Shown here piece after piece: positions 6,695-14,491 of a stretch of 17,381 bases of DNA; the first letter of the stretch is position 1; each line of letters opens with the position of its first letter. Under the pieces are notes generated by a model that was not told the origin of the DNA, did no database searches, and saw only the letters and a program-made list of their open reading frames with translations. The DNA comes from Rhodoferax sp. (GTDB lineage: Bacteria > Pseudomonadota > Gammaproteobacteria > Burkholderiales > Burkholderiaceae_C), in contig JAIFMA010000112.1 of assembly GCA_020048795.1 (NCBI GenBank), positions 1 through 17,381 on the forward strand, read 5' to 3'. The translations under genes and the position numbers were made by a program.

Positions 6695-8161
6695 ATGAGC
6701 ACCCCCTATGACGGCCGCGCCTTCATCAACGGAGCCCGCACCCCAGCCCAAAGCCAACAAACTTTCGATTGCATCTCCCCGGTGGATGGTCGCCTGCTGA
6801 CCCAGGTAGCCCGCTGTGCCGAGGCCGACATCGACGCCGCCGTGGCAGCCGCCCGTGCCGCCTTTGAAGACAAGCGCTGGTGCGGTATGTCTCCGGCCGC
6901 CCGCAAGCGCGTGATGATCAAGTTTGCCGATCAGTTGCTGTTCCACGCCGATGAACTGGCGCTGATGGAAACACTGGACATGGGCAAACCCATCAAGTAC
7001 GCACTCGCGGTAGATGTCAACAGCGCCGCCAATTGCATCCGCTGGTATGGCGAGGCGGTGGACAAAATCTATGACGAAATTGCCCCCACCCCCAGCACCG
7101 CGCTGGCACTGATCACCCGCGAGCCCATCGGCGTGGTCGGCGTGATCGTGCCGTGGAACTACCCGATGATCATGGCCGCCTGGAAGATTGCCCCAGCGCT
7201 GGCCGCTGGCAACTCGGTGGTGCTCAAACCCAGCGAAAAATCTCCCTTGACCGCGTTGCGCCTGGCCGAGTTGGCGATCGCAGCCGGCATTCCCCCTGGT
7301 GTGTTCAACGTGGTGCCCGGTTACGGCCCCGAGGCAGGTTCGCCGCTGGCGCTGCACATGGATGTCGATTGCATCGGATTTACCGGTTCCACCCGGGTGG
7401 GCAAGCAAATTCATGTGATGGCTGGGCAAAGCAACCTCAAACGTGCCTGGACCGAGCTGGGTGGTAAATCGCCCAACATCGTGTTTGCTGACTGCCCCGA
7501 TCTGGACAAGGCTGTGGAAGCGGCGGTGGGCAGCATCTTTTTTAACCAGGGCGAAAGCTGCAACGCACCGTCACGGCTGTTTGTCGAGGCCAGCATTCAA
7601 CAGTCATTTCTGGAAAAAGCCGTTGCGCTGGCCCCAAAGTTTGCGCCTGCCAATCCGCTCAACCCTGACACCATCATGGGGGCCATCGTGGACAAAACCC
7701 AACTGGACACCGTACTGCGTTATGTGGAAAGTGGCAAGACCGAGGGGGCTAGTCTGTTGTATGGTGGTGAGCAAGCCTTGAGCGAGACCGGCGGTTGTTA
7801 TGTGCAACCCACCATCTTTGCCGGGGTTAAGCCCGAGATGAAAATTTGCCGTGAAGAAATCTTTGGCCCGGTGCTGTCGGTGATGGCGTTTACCGACGCA
7901 GCCGAGGTGGTGCGCCAGGCCAACGCCAACATCTACGGCCTGCAAGCGGCAGTGTGGACGCGTGACATCAACCGCGCTCTCGGCATCGCCCGTGCGCTTC
8001 GAGCGGGTACCGTACACGTCAACCAATACGACGAGGACGACATCACCGTGCCGTTTGGCGGCTTCAAGCAAAGCGGGGTAGGGCGCGACAAATCCTTGCA
8101 CGCGTTTGAGAAATACACCGAAACCAAGACCACCTGGATTCGCATTGACAGCCCGGTTTGA
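6695..8161 (+). CDS. Aldehyde dehydrogenase, probably gamma-glutamyl-aminobutyraldehyde dehydrogenase (PuuC/KauB type)
   Basis: A 488-residue NAD(P)-dependent aldehyde dehydrogenase of normal length. It shows GVIVPWNYPM and KPSEKSPLTA (cofactor and catalytic-Asn region), GFTGSTRVGKQ (Rossmann turn), the general base Glu254 in TELGGKSPN, the nucleophile Cys289 in FFNQGESCNAPSRLF, and EEIFGPVLSVM. PuuC-type enzymes oxidise gamma-glutamyl-gamma-aminobutyraldehyde, and KauB-type enzymes oxidise 4-aminobutanal or 4-guanidinobutanal, giving GABA or a derivative. The position after a polyamine synthetase, aminotransferase and importer favours this role. General or betaine aldehyde dehydrogenase activity cannot be excluded from sequence. 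The start is set by AAGGAAG seven bases before ATG. The leader carries the inverted-repeat element and a C-rich tract. Confidence 0.88.
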   Translation: MSTPYDGRAFINGARTPAQSQQTFDCISPVDGRLLTQVARCAEADIDAAVAAARAAFEDKRWCGMSPAARKRVMIKFADQLLFHADELALMETLDMGKPIKYALAVDVNSAANCIRWYGEAVDKIYDEIAPTPSTALALITREPIGVVGVIVPWNYPMIMAAWKIAPALAAGNSVVLKPSEKSPLTALRLAELAIAAGIPPGVFNVVPGYGPEAGSPLALHMDVDCIGFTGSTRVGKQIHVMAGQSNLKRAWTELGGKSPNIVFADCPDLDKAVEAAVGSIFFNQGESCNAPSRLFVEASIQQSFLEKAVALAPKFAPANPLNPDTIMGAIVDKTQLDTVLRYVESGKTEGASLLYGGEQALSETGGCYVQPTIFAGVKPEMKICREEIFGPVLSVMAFTDAAEVVRQANANIYGLQAAVWTRDINRALGIARALRAGTVHVNQYDEDDITVPFGGFKQSGVGRDKSLHAFEKYTETKTTWIRIDSPV

Positions 8162-8171
8162 TGTCTTTGTG

Positions 8172-8221
8172 CTTGAGCTGCCAGCCATGGCGTTGTACCA
8201 AGCGGATCGGCTGCGCTCAAG
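8172..8221 (+). other. Imperfect intergenic dyad, not a terminator
   Basis: CTTGAGC (8172-8178) pairs with GCTCAAG (8215-8221), and CAGCC (8182-8186) with GGCTG (8209-8213), leaving an internal loop and a 22-base apex. No T run follows, so an intrinsic terminator is unlikely. It occupies most of the 99-base gap between the dehydrogenase gene and the next gene and could be an operator or a processing site. Confidence 0.35.
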
Positions 8222-8260
8222 TGCTGAGCGTTTTCCGCCCAAATGCACTGAGGGCGTGAC

Positions 8261-11200
8261 GTGACTGCGCACCTGCGTGGCCCGCAGACTTTTCGCCAGC
8301 GTTGGCGCTATTCAGCGCTGTCAGCTGAAATCAGGCTGACCATTTTGCTGTTTGCGTTGTCGTTTTTCATTTCCGGCGTGCCCCGGGTTTACACGCAAAC
8401 AGCGGCCCACACGCTGTTCATTGAAGCCTTTGGCGCAGCAGCGATGCCGTGGGCCTATCTGGCACAGGCCTTGTGTGTGCCGGTTGCGGGGTATCTGTAT
8501 CTTTTTGCTGAAAGACGGCTCGGTCTGCGCGCCCTGCTGGTCGGAACCTTGGCCACCCAGGTGCTTGTATTGCTGATGTTCCGTCTCGGACTGGCGGCTG
8601 AGATGCCCCTGGTCGTGGCTGCCACCATCGTCTATTTTGAAATCGAGTTCGTGTTGTCATCCCTCTTGTTGTGGGGTTTGGCCAACCAGTTGATGAACCT
8701 GCGCCAAGGCAAGCGCATGTTCAGTTTTGTCAGCGCTGGTGAACCTGTGGCCATCATTGTTTGCGGCATGAGCATGCCGCTGCTGCTGCTGGGGATACCG
8801 GTGGCAGATCTGTTTTTGTTGTCGGCGCTGGGTGCAGGGGTTGGCATCGGCCTGGTGATTTATATCTTGCGCCATCACCCGGTGCTGGGTGAGCTTGACT
8901 CTGACACAGAAGCCGAAGCGTCGGACACGCCGACCCACGAACCCTGGTGGCGCAATCGTTATCTGGTGTTGATGGTGGTGATGGTTGCAGTGGGTCAGAT
9001 GTGCTACTTTTTGGTCGACAGCGCGTTCTACATGGAGCTTGGCAGGCGCTTTTCGAGTGAGCAGGAGATGGCATCGTTTCTGGGGGTTTACTCGGCCGTG
9101 ATGGGCACCATCAGTTTGGTCTGCAGTGTGTTGTTGGCCCCCTGGTTGTTGCGCCGATTCGGGGTTCGCGGTGGTCTGCTGACCCTGCCGGGCTTGCTGC
9201 TGTTGGGGTCGCTGGCGACCGTGTTGAGCGCCTCTGTGGGTGGGCCAGCAGATTTGCTTTTTTACCTGGTTGTGGGCAACAAGGTGATTGACCAGTCATT
9301 TCGCTACACGCTGGACAAAACCACATTTGTCACCTTGTTTCAGCCCCTGCCTTCGGATCAACGCATTCGCGTGCAGGCGGGGCTGGAGAGCATTGTTGAG
9401 CCGCTGTCGGGTGGCGTTGCCGGTTTGCTGCTGTTTGCCATGATCAACTGGCTGGGGTTTGCTTCTGCAGGCATTACCGCCATTGTGCTGATGGTGGCTT
9501 GCGTCTGGCTTGGTCTGGTCGCCGTGCAATACCGGGGTTACCTTGGCACATTGCGCGTCGCGATTTCCAGCCGCAGGGTCAGTGCCAGTCAGCTCAACAT
9601 GAGTGATGAGGCTTCGAGAACCTTGCTGCGACAAGGTTTGAGCAGCGAGCGCGCCAGCGAAGTGCTGTACTGCCTTGGCGCACTGGATGGGCAGGAAATG
9701 ACGCTGACCGGGCAGGAAACCCTGACGCTGCTGCAGCATCGGTCCAGGGAGGTGCGGCTGGACATGGCCCATCGGATTGAGGCTGGCGATGTGCCAATTG
9801 CTGTTGAGGTACTGGTTGGCATCGCCGCTGCCGAACTTGACGGTGAGGTGAAGGGGGCCTTGCTGGAAGCACTGGCTGCGCATGCCGACGACAAGGTGCT
9901 GGAGTTGACAGCCTATTTGAACGCGGATGACGAACGGGTTCGATTGGGCGCTTGCGCTGGACTGATTCGCCATGGTGGCGTAGAAGGGGTGCTGGCCGTT
10001 GGGCCAACACTGCTTGAAGGTTTGCATGCGGCAGACCCGGTACGCCGACGGTTTGTGGCGCAACTGATGGGCCGGGCTTGTTCGAACCATTTTTACCGTC
10101 CCTTGCTGATCTTGCTGCGTGACACCGACAGTGGTGTGGTCAGGGAGGCCTTGCGTGCAGCCGGGGGCATTTGTGTTGCCAAGTTGTGGCCCACGATGTT
10201 GAGTTGCGTCAGCCAGCCAGCCTTGCAGCGTGCGGCGGTCGGCGCCCTGGCCAACATCGGTGATCCGCTACTGCCCACGCTGGACGAGTGGTATGACCGG
10301 CCGGACTCGAGTGTGTCACTGCGATGTACCTTATTGGCTGTCCTTGAACGAATGGCAACTTCGGCTGCTGACCAACGCCTCTTGGGGCGCTTGATGAAGA
10401 CCGAGCCGCATCCGCATCCTCTCGGCAATGGTGAGCACAAGGTCCTGTTGCGCGCGTTATGGCGCAGGCGCTTGCGCAGCGCTTCGCTACAGGGTTCCCG
10501 CTTGCACACACTGGTGCTGAACGAGGTTGACAGTGCCAGGCTTGCGTTGCAGGCCTGGCATTACATTCAGGGGGCGGATAGCGAGTCTTTGGTGCTGGTG
10601 GGCCGGGTGGCTCAGGATCAGGTCACACGGTGTATTGAAAATATCTTTGCGCTGTTATCCATCGCATTGATCGACACTGATGTTCATGAAGCCTATGCGA
10701 ACTACTTGCGCGGCGGACCCGAGCGGCGCGCCTATGCGATTGAAATGCTCGACAGTCAGATTCAATCCGACCTCAAGCAGCATATGTTGCCGCTGGTTGA
10801 AGCTGAGAGCATGCAGGAGCGCGCGGCCAAATTGCTCGTTAGCCAAAGCGAGGCCGCACCGGTCGGAGATTTTTTGGGTGAACTCGCTGCCAACGCGCGG
10901 GTTGGTGGTCTGCTTCGTGCTTGCTCGGCTTTCGCGGCGGCCGGCCTGGGCGCTGTGATTGCAGGGGTTCGTAAGGCACCCGTCGATGAACCGCTACTCA
11001 GGGAAATTTCAGACTGGGCAGACGCGGGCTGCCCAGGATTACAGGAGCGCAACACCATGCTAACCATCGAAAAAATGCTGATCCTGCGCAGCGCTGCTTT
11101 GTTCGCCGAGGTGCGCGAAGAGTATGTCGCCAGTGCGGCGCTGGCAGCCACTGAGATCCACCTGGCAGCAGGGCAAGTCTTGTTTGCGCAGGGGGACCCC

Positions 11201-11512
11201 GGTACCGCCATGTTTGTCGTTGCCTCGGGTCAACTTGAGGTTCAGGTGTCCGGCAAATCCGTGAATCTGATTGGCGAGCGCGAGGTGGTCGGCGAGATGG
11301 CTGTGCTTGACCCTGAGCCCCGGTCGGCCACCGTGGTGGCCCTCAAGGACAGCGTTTTGCTTCGGCTGACCAGCGAGAACCTGGATTGGTTGATGGGTGA
11401 GGATGTGGAGGTTGCCCGCGGCATCATACAAATCCTGTGTCGGCGTCTGCGATGGCGAGATGCAGATCGCGATGCAAGCCTTGATTCGGCTGCTGATCCC
11501 CATGCAGTCTGA
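8261..11512 (+). CDS. NTT/TLC-like (MFS-type) membrane protein fused to HEAT repeats and a cyclic-nucleotide-binding domain
   Basis: A 1083-residue protein starting at GTG 8261, with AGGG at 8251-8254 as Shine-Dalgarno. Residues ~22-430 form about 12 hydrophobic helices. The motif SFRYTLDKTTFVTLFQPLP...QAGLESIVEPLSGGVAGLLL (~345-390) resembles the ATP/ADP translocase (NTT, TLC) family, in which free-living bacteria are known to carry versions with HEAT or cNMP-binding additions. Residues ~450-790 are amphipathic helical pairs typical of HEAT repeats (e.g. DERVRLGACAGLIRHGG, SGVVREALRAAGG). Residues ~950-1065 form a cNMP-binding fold: HLAAGQVLFAQGDPGTAMFV, then the phosphate-binding cassette VVGEMAVLDPEPRSATV with Glu1012 and Arg1021 intact. 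Nucleotide exchange is only one possibility; a sensor or scaffold is equally possible. The substrate is unknown. The gene is probably independent of the polyamine locus, although on the same strand. Confidence 0.83.
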   Translation: MTAHLRGPQTFRQRWRYSALSAEIRLTILLFALSFFISGVPRVYTQTAAHTLFIEAFGAAAMPWAYLAQALCVPVAGYLYLFAERRLGLRALLVGTLATQVLVLLMFRLGLAAEMPLVVAATIVYFEIEFVLSSLLLWGLANQLMNLRQGKRMFSFVSAGEPVAIIVCGMSMPLLLLGIPVADLFLLSALGAGVGIGLVIYILRHHPVLGELDSDTEAEASDTPTHEPWWRNRYLVLMVVMVAVGQMCYFLVDSAFYMELGRRFSSEQEMASFLGVYSAVMGTISLVCSVLLAPWLLRRFGVRGGLLTLPGLLLLGSLATVLSASVGGPADLLFYLVVGNKVIDQSFRYTLDKTTFVTLFQPLPSDQRIRVQAGLESIVEPLSGGVAGLLLFAMINWLGFASAGITAIVLMVACVWLGLVAVQYRGYLGTLRVAISSRRVSASQLNMSDEASRTLLRQGLSSERASEVLYCLGALDGQEMTLTGQETLTLLQHRSREVRLDMAHRIEAGDVPIAVEVLVGIAAAELDGEVKGALLEALAAHADDKVLELTAYLNADDERVRLGACAGLIRHGGVEGVLAVGPTLLEGLHAADPVRRRFVAQLMGRACSNHFYRPLLILLRDTDSGVVREALRAAGGICVAKLWPTMLSCVSQPALQRAAVGALANIGDPLLPTLDEWYDRPDSSVSLRCTLLAVLERMATSAADQRLLGRLMKTEPHPHPLGNGEHKVLLRALWRRRLRSASLQGSRLHTLVLNEVDSARLALQAWHYIQGADSESLVLVGRVAQDQVTRCIENIFALLSIALIDTDVHEAYANYLRGGPERRAYAIEMLDSQIQSDLKQHMLPLVEAESMQERAAKLLVSQSEAAPVGDFLGELAANARVGGLLRACSAFAAAGLGAVIAGVRKAPVDEPLLREISDWADAGCPGLQERNTMLTIEKMLILRSAALFAEVREEYVASAALAATEIHLAAGQVLFAQGDPGTAMFVVASGQLEVQVSGKSVNLIGEREVVGEMAVLDPEPRSATVVALKDSVLLRLTSENLDWLMGEDVEVARGIIQILCRRLRWRDADRDASLDSAADPHAV

Positions 11513-11824
11513 TTTTGAATGGCGGAACTTCCCTGCCAGAAATGAAGTGGACTATGTCATCGACATTTTTCAATTGGCAGTAACTTGATTTCATAATTTG
11601 AAATTTGTTGGACTGAGACCGGTTAAATATTTCTCAAAGTGAAAAACTTGTTTTCATATTGCAATATATAAAACATAACCTGTTGATTTTTATATAAAAA
11701 ATAAAAGTCTTGTATAAGACATAAGATAAAACCTGAGTCTTATACAAGACTAGAATACATCGCATGGCAAAGGCATCATGATGACGCAAAAGCCCGATGT
11801 TTCAACCAACCCAGGAGTGCTTTC
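11513..11824 (+). promoter_or_regulatory. AT-rich control region upstream of isocitrate lyase
   Basis: This 312-base gap has no convincing gene. Its middle (about 11600-11760) is far more AT-rich than the rest of the window, with tracts such as TATATAAAACATAA and TTTTTATATAAAAAATAAAA that suggest curved DNA. It contains a perfect 12-bp palindrome ATATTGCAATAT (11656-11667) and a twin dyad at 11707-11750. A possible -10 is TAGAAT (11751-11756), with no good -35 at standard spacing, which would suit an activated promoter. The Shine-Dalgarno AGGAG (11813-11817) fixes the aceA start. No clear terminator for the preceding gene was seen. Confidence 0.6.
11707..11750 (+). promoter_or_regulatory. Twin dyad operator upstream of aceA
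   Basis: GTCTTGTATAAGAC (11707-11720) and GTCTTATACAAGAC (11737-11750) are exact reverse complements of each other. Each is also internally dyadic (GTCTT-N4-AAGAC). Their start-to-start distance is exactly 30 bp, about three helical turns, so two dimers would bind the same DNA face. I recall similar GTCTTATATAAGAC sites before TCA-cycle and glyoxylate genes in Burkholderiales, perhaps bound by a GntR-type regulator; the regulator is not identified here. Confidence 0.7.
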
Positions 11825-13153
11825 ATGTCTCAAAACTCAACTCAGCTTACCCGCGAACAGCAAATTGCCGCGCTGGAAAAAGACTGGGCCACCAACCCGC
11901 GCTGGAAAGGTGTCAAGCGCGGCTACAGCGCAGCCGATGTGGTGCGTCTGCGGGGCAGCATGCCCATCGAGCAAACGCTGGCCAAGCGTGGCGCTGAAAA
12001 GCTGTGGGACCTGGTCAATGGCGGTGCCAAAAAGGGCTACGTCAACGCCTTTGGTGCCATCACCGCCGGTCAAGCCATGCAGCAAGCCAAGGCCGGCCTC
12101 GAAGCGGTTTACTTGTCTGGCTGGCAAGTCGCCGCTGACGGCAACACCTCCGAGACCATGTACCCCGACCAGTCGCTGTATGCCTACGACTCGGTGCCCG
12201 CCATGGTGCGCCGCATCAATAACACCTTCAAGCGCGCTGACGAAATTCAGTGGTCTCGTGGTGTCAATCCGGGTGATAAAGAGTTCATTGACTACTTCCT
12301 GCCGGTTGTGGCCGATGCCGAAGCCGGTTTTGGCGGCGTGCTCAACGCTTTCGAGCTGATGAAAAACATGATTACTGCCGGTGCTGCTGGTGTCCACTTT
12401 GAAGACCAGTTGGCCGCTGTCAAGAAGTGTGGTCACATGGGCGGCAAGGTGTTGGTGCCCACCAGCGAAGCGGTTGAAAAGCTGATCTCGGCGCGTTTTG
12501 CCGCTGACGTGATGGGTACGCCCACCATTGTGCTGGCCCGCACCGATGCCGAAGCCGCCAACCTGCTGACCAGCAACCACGATGCCAATGATCAGGCTTT
12601 CCTGACCGGCGAGCGCACCCCCGAAGGTTTCTACCGCGTCAAGAACGGTCTGGAGCAAGGCATCAGTCGTGGTGTGGCTTACGCCCCCTACGCCGACCTG
12701 GTGTGGTGCGAAACCGGTGTGCCAGACATCGGCTTTGCCCGAGAATTTGCCCAGGCCGTGCTGGCCGCTTGCCCCGGCAAGCTGCTGTCATACAACTGCT
12801 CACCGTCGTTCAACTGGAAGAAGAACCTCAACGACAGCCAGATCGCCTCTTTCCAGGAAGACCTGTCGGCACTGGGTTACAAATACCAGTTCATCACCTT
12901 GGCCGGTATCCATATCAACTGGTACAACACGTTCCAGTTTGCCAAGGCCTACGCCGGTGGCGAAGGCATGAAGCACTACACCCAGATGGTGCAAGAGCCC
13001 GAATTCGCAGCGCGCGAACAAGGCTACACCTTTGTGTCGCACCAGCAAGAAGTGGGTGCAGGCTACTTTGACGATGTCACCACGGTGATTCAGGGCGGAT
13101 CTTCAAGCGTGAAGGCACTGACGGGCTCCACCGAGGAAGAGCAATTCCACTGA
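11825..13153 (+). CDS. aceA: Isocitrate lyase
   Basis: A 442-residue class I isocitrate lyase, cleaving isocitrate to succinate and glyoxylate, the first step of the glyoxylate shunt used for growth on acetate or fatty acids. The catalytic loop KKCGHMGGKVL has Cys202. Other family blocks are GWQVAADGNTSETMYPDQSLYAYDSVP, PVVADAEAGFGG (Mg-binding acidic residues), GVHFEDQL, ARTDAEAANLL, YNCSPSFNW and ITLAGIHINWYNTF. Length is typical of the short bacterial (E. coli-like, 434-residue) form. AGGAG lies seven bases before ATG. Malate synthase is not in the window, so aceA stands alone, with a twin operator upstream and a terminator downstream. Confidence 0.97.
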   Translation: MSQNSTQLTREQQIAALEKDWATNPRWKGVKRGYSAADVVRLRGSMPIEQTLAKRGAEKLWDLVNGGAKKGYVNAFGAITAGQAMQQAKAGLEAVYLSGWQVAADGNTSETMYPDQSLYAYDSVPAMVRRINNTFKRADEIQWSRGVNPGDKEFIDYFLPVVADAEAGFGGVLNAFELMKNMITAGAAGVHFEDQLAAVKKCGHMGGKVLVPTSEAVEKLISARFAADVMGTPTIVLARTDAEAANLLTSNHDANDQAFLTGERTPEGFYRVKNGLEQGISRGVAYAPYADLVWCETGVPDIGFAREFAQAVLAACPGKLLSYNCSPSFNWKKNLNDSQIASFQEDLSALGYKYQFITLAGIHINWYNTFQFAKAYAGGEGMKHYTQMVQEPEFAAREQGYTFVSHQQEVGAGYFDDVTTVIQGGSSSVKALTGSTEEEQFH

Positions 13154-13200
13154 TCAAGCTGGCCCTTTGGGCTTGAAAAGTACCCGAGGAGGGTAGAAGA

Positions 13201-13232
13201 CTGGCAGCTCGCAGGGGCTGCCAGCTTTTTTT
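13201..13232 (+). terminator. Intrinsic terminator of aceA
   Basis: CTGGCAGC (13201-13208) pairs perfectly with GCTGCCAG (13217-13224) around an eight-base loop, followed by C and seven T residues (13226-13232). A smaller hairpin TACCC/GGGTA lies just before it (13181-13195). The convergent phosphoesterase gene on the minus strand ends at 13240; the opposite strand lacks a T run after the stem, so this stops only the plus-strand transcript. Confidence 0.9.
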
Positions 13233-13239
13233 GTGTGGG

Positions 13240-14172
13240 TTAACCGTCTGCGTTGATTTGCTTGATCAGCGCTTGCAGCACATCATGGGCTTGCACGTTC
13301 TCGACCTGGCAGGTTCCTGCGGCATTGTGACCGCCGCCGCCGTACTTCAACATCAATTCGCCCACATTGGTGTTGCTGCTTCGGTCGAGAATGGATTTGC
13401 CAGTGGCAAACACCGTGTTTTGTTTTTGCACGCCCCACATCTGGTGAATGGAGATGTTGCACTGCGGATACAGCGCGTAAATCATGAAGCGGTTGGCAGC
13501 CCAGATGGTTTCTTCTTCGCGCAGGTCCAGCACCACCAGATTGTTGTGCACCGTGGCGCAGCGGGTAATTTGCTCACGTCCTTTGGTCTCATGGTCGCGA
13601 TAAAGCTCAATGCGCTCGACCACATCGGGCAATTGAAGTATCTCGTCGATGCCGTGGTGACGGCAGTAGTCAATCAGGTCCATCATCAATTGATAATTGC
13701 TGACGCGAAACTGCCTGAACCGCCCCAGACCCGTGCGCGAGTCCATGAGGTAATTCAATAACACCCAATTGGTAGGTGTCAGTATTTCATCACGGCTGAA
13801 CTGGGCTGAATCGGCCTTGTCCACCGCCAGCATCATTTCGTCGCTGATGTTCGGAAACGCCTTGGCACCGCCGTAGTAGTCATACACCACCCGTGCAGCC
13901 GAGGGTGCGTGGGCTGAAATGATGTGGTTGCTGCGCTCGCCGGTGTTGCGCAGGGTCTCAGACTCATGGTGGTCAAACGACAGATAGGCCGCTGCCACAT
14001 AGGGCAGGTTGGTCGTGATGTCGCGTGGGGTGATGTCGATCTTGCCATCCTGCATGTCCTTTGGATGGACAAATTTGATGTCGTCAATCATGTCCAGATC
14101 CTTGAGCAACACCGCGCAGACCAAGCCGTCAAAGTCGCTGCGGGTCACCAAACGGAATTTACTTTGGCTCAT
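13240..14172 (-). CDS. DHH-family phosphoesterase (exopolyphosphatase/NrnA-like)
   Basis: A 310-residue protein starting MSQSKFRLVTRSDFDG. ATG at 14172 is chosen because AAAGGA stands just upstream of it on the minus strand; the longer frame to 14295 has an un-conserved N-terminus of repeat-like sequence. DHH-superfamily metal motifs are present: RSDFDG (Asp13, Asp15), FDHHES (Asp67-His68-His69), an aspartate in LAVDKADS, and a DHHA1-type C-terminus with KYGGGGHNAAGTC (Gly278-His282). Family members hydrolyse phosphoesters such as nano-RNA, pAp, cyclic dinucleotide products or polyphosphate with Mn/Mg in the cytoplasm. The substrate cannot be told from sequence. It converges on aceA and diverges from thrS. 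Confidence 0.85.
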   Translation of the reverse strand: MSQSKFRLVTRSDFDGLVCAVLLKDLDMIDDIKFVHPKDMQDGKIDITPRDITTNLPYVAAAYLSFDHHESETLRNTGERSNHIISAHAPSAARVVYDYYGGAKAFPNISDEMMLAVDKADSAQFSRDEILTPTNWVLLNYLMDSRTGLGRFRQFRVSNYQLMMDLIDYCRHHGIDEILQLPDVVERIELYRDHETKGREQITRCATVHNNLVVLDLREEETIWAANRFMIYALYPQCNISIHQMWGVQKQNTVFATGKSILDRSSNTNVGELMLKYGGGGHNAAGTCQVENVQAHDVLQALIKQINADG

Positions 14173-14491
14173 GGAAGTCCTTTTCTTGATAAATGGAACG
14201 ATCGCTGCATTGCCATGCAAACACCGTCCAAATCCTAACGCAAAAAGCAGGGATTCCTTTGCCTTTGAGGCGATTACGGTCAGGTTGCGTTGCATCTGGT
14301 TGGGTCAATCGCAAAATCTGGCCAAGTCGATCAAAAGACTGCGGTTAAAATCCGTCAGCCCTGTTTTGAAAAGAACGAGAAAGTAAGGCCGTAACCCGCG
14401 TGTCCTATGCGCGATGTGCTCCATTTATCATAGTATTGACGCGGACTGACCCGCGTTTTTTTTTGTCATCCCCAACTTCTTCCAGATCACC
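14173..14491 (+). promoter_or_regulatory. Divergent intergenic region between the DHH gene and thrS
   Basis: This 319-base gap serves leftward transcription of the phosphoesterase and rightward transcription of thrS. The minus-strand segment 14229-14290 reads roughly ACCGTAATCGCCTCAAAGGC... and translates to VIASKAKESL, resembling the common extragenic repeat whose conceptual translation is VIASEAKQS; this is probably a degenerate repeat. A possible thrS -10 TAAAAT lies at 14346-14351 without a good -35. No tRNA-like sequence was found. The thrS side contains the candidate attenuator. Confidence 0.5.
14394..14464 (+). promoter_or_regulatory. Candidate transcription attenuator in the thrS leader
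   Basis: ACGCGG (14439-14444) and CCGCGT (14451-14456) form a six-bp stem with a six-base loop, followed by nine T residues (14456-14464): an intrinsic terminator ending 27 bases before the thrS ATG with no gene directly ahead of it. The upstream copy ACCCGCGT (14394-14401) repeats the descending arm (14449-14456), so it can pair with the same 14439-14444 segment and prevent the terminator. A tiny ORF MRDVLHLS (14407-14433) lies between but has no Thr codons and no clear Shine-Dalgarno. Confidence 0.55.

Noticed and set aside
5939..7429. A 496-codon open frame on the minus strand opposite the second permease and the aldehyde dehydrogenase genes
   Set aside because: Its translation is rich in His, Gly and Gln with no recognisable domain, and it crosses two well-supported genes and an intergenic repeat; it is a by-product of GC-biased codon use.
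8172..8221. Terminator after the aldehyde dehydrogenase gene
   Set aside because: The dyad is imperfect, has a large loop and is not followed by a T run.
14407..14433. Leader peptide MRDVLHLS as a classical thr attenuator
   Set aside because: It contains no threonine codons and lacks a clear Shine-Dalgarno, so codon-dependent attenuation is not supported.
14296..14491. A tRNA gene or T-box upstream of thrS
   Set aside because: No TTCGANTC-like T-arm, cloverleaf or T-box core sequence could be found; tRNA genes occur near thrS in some relatives but not here.
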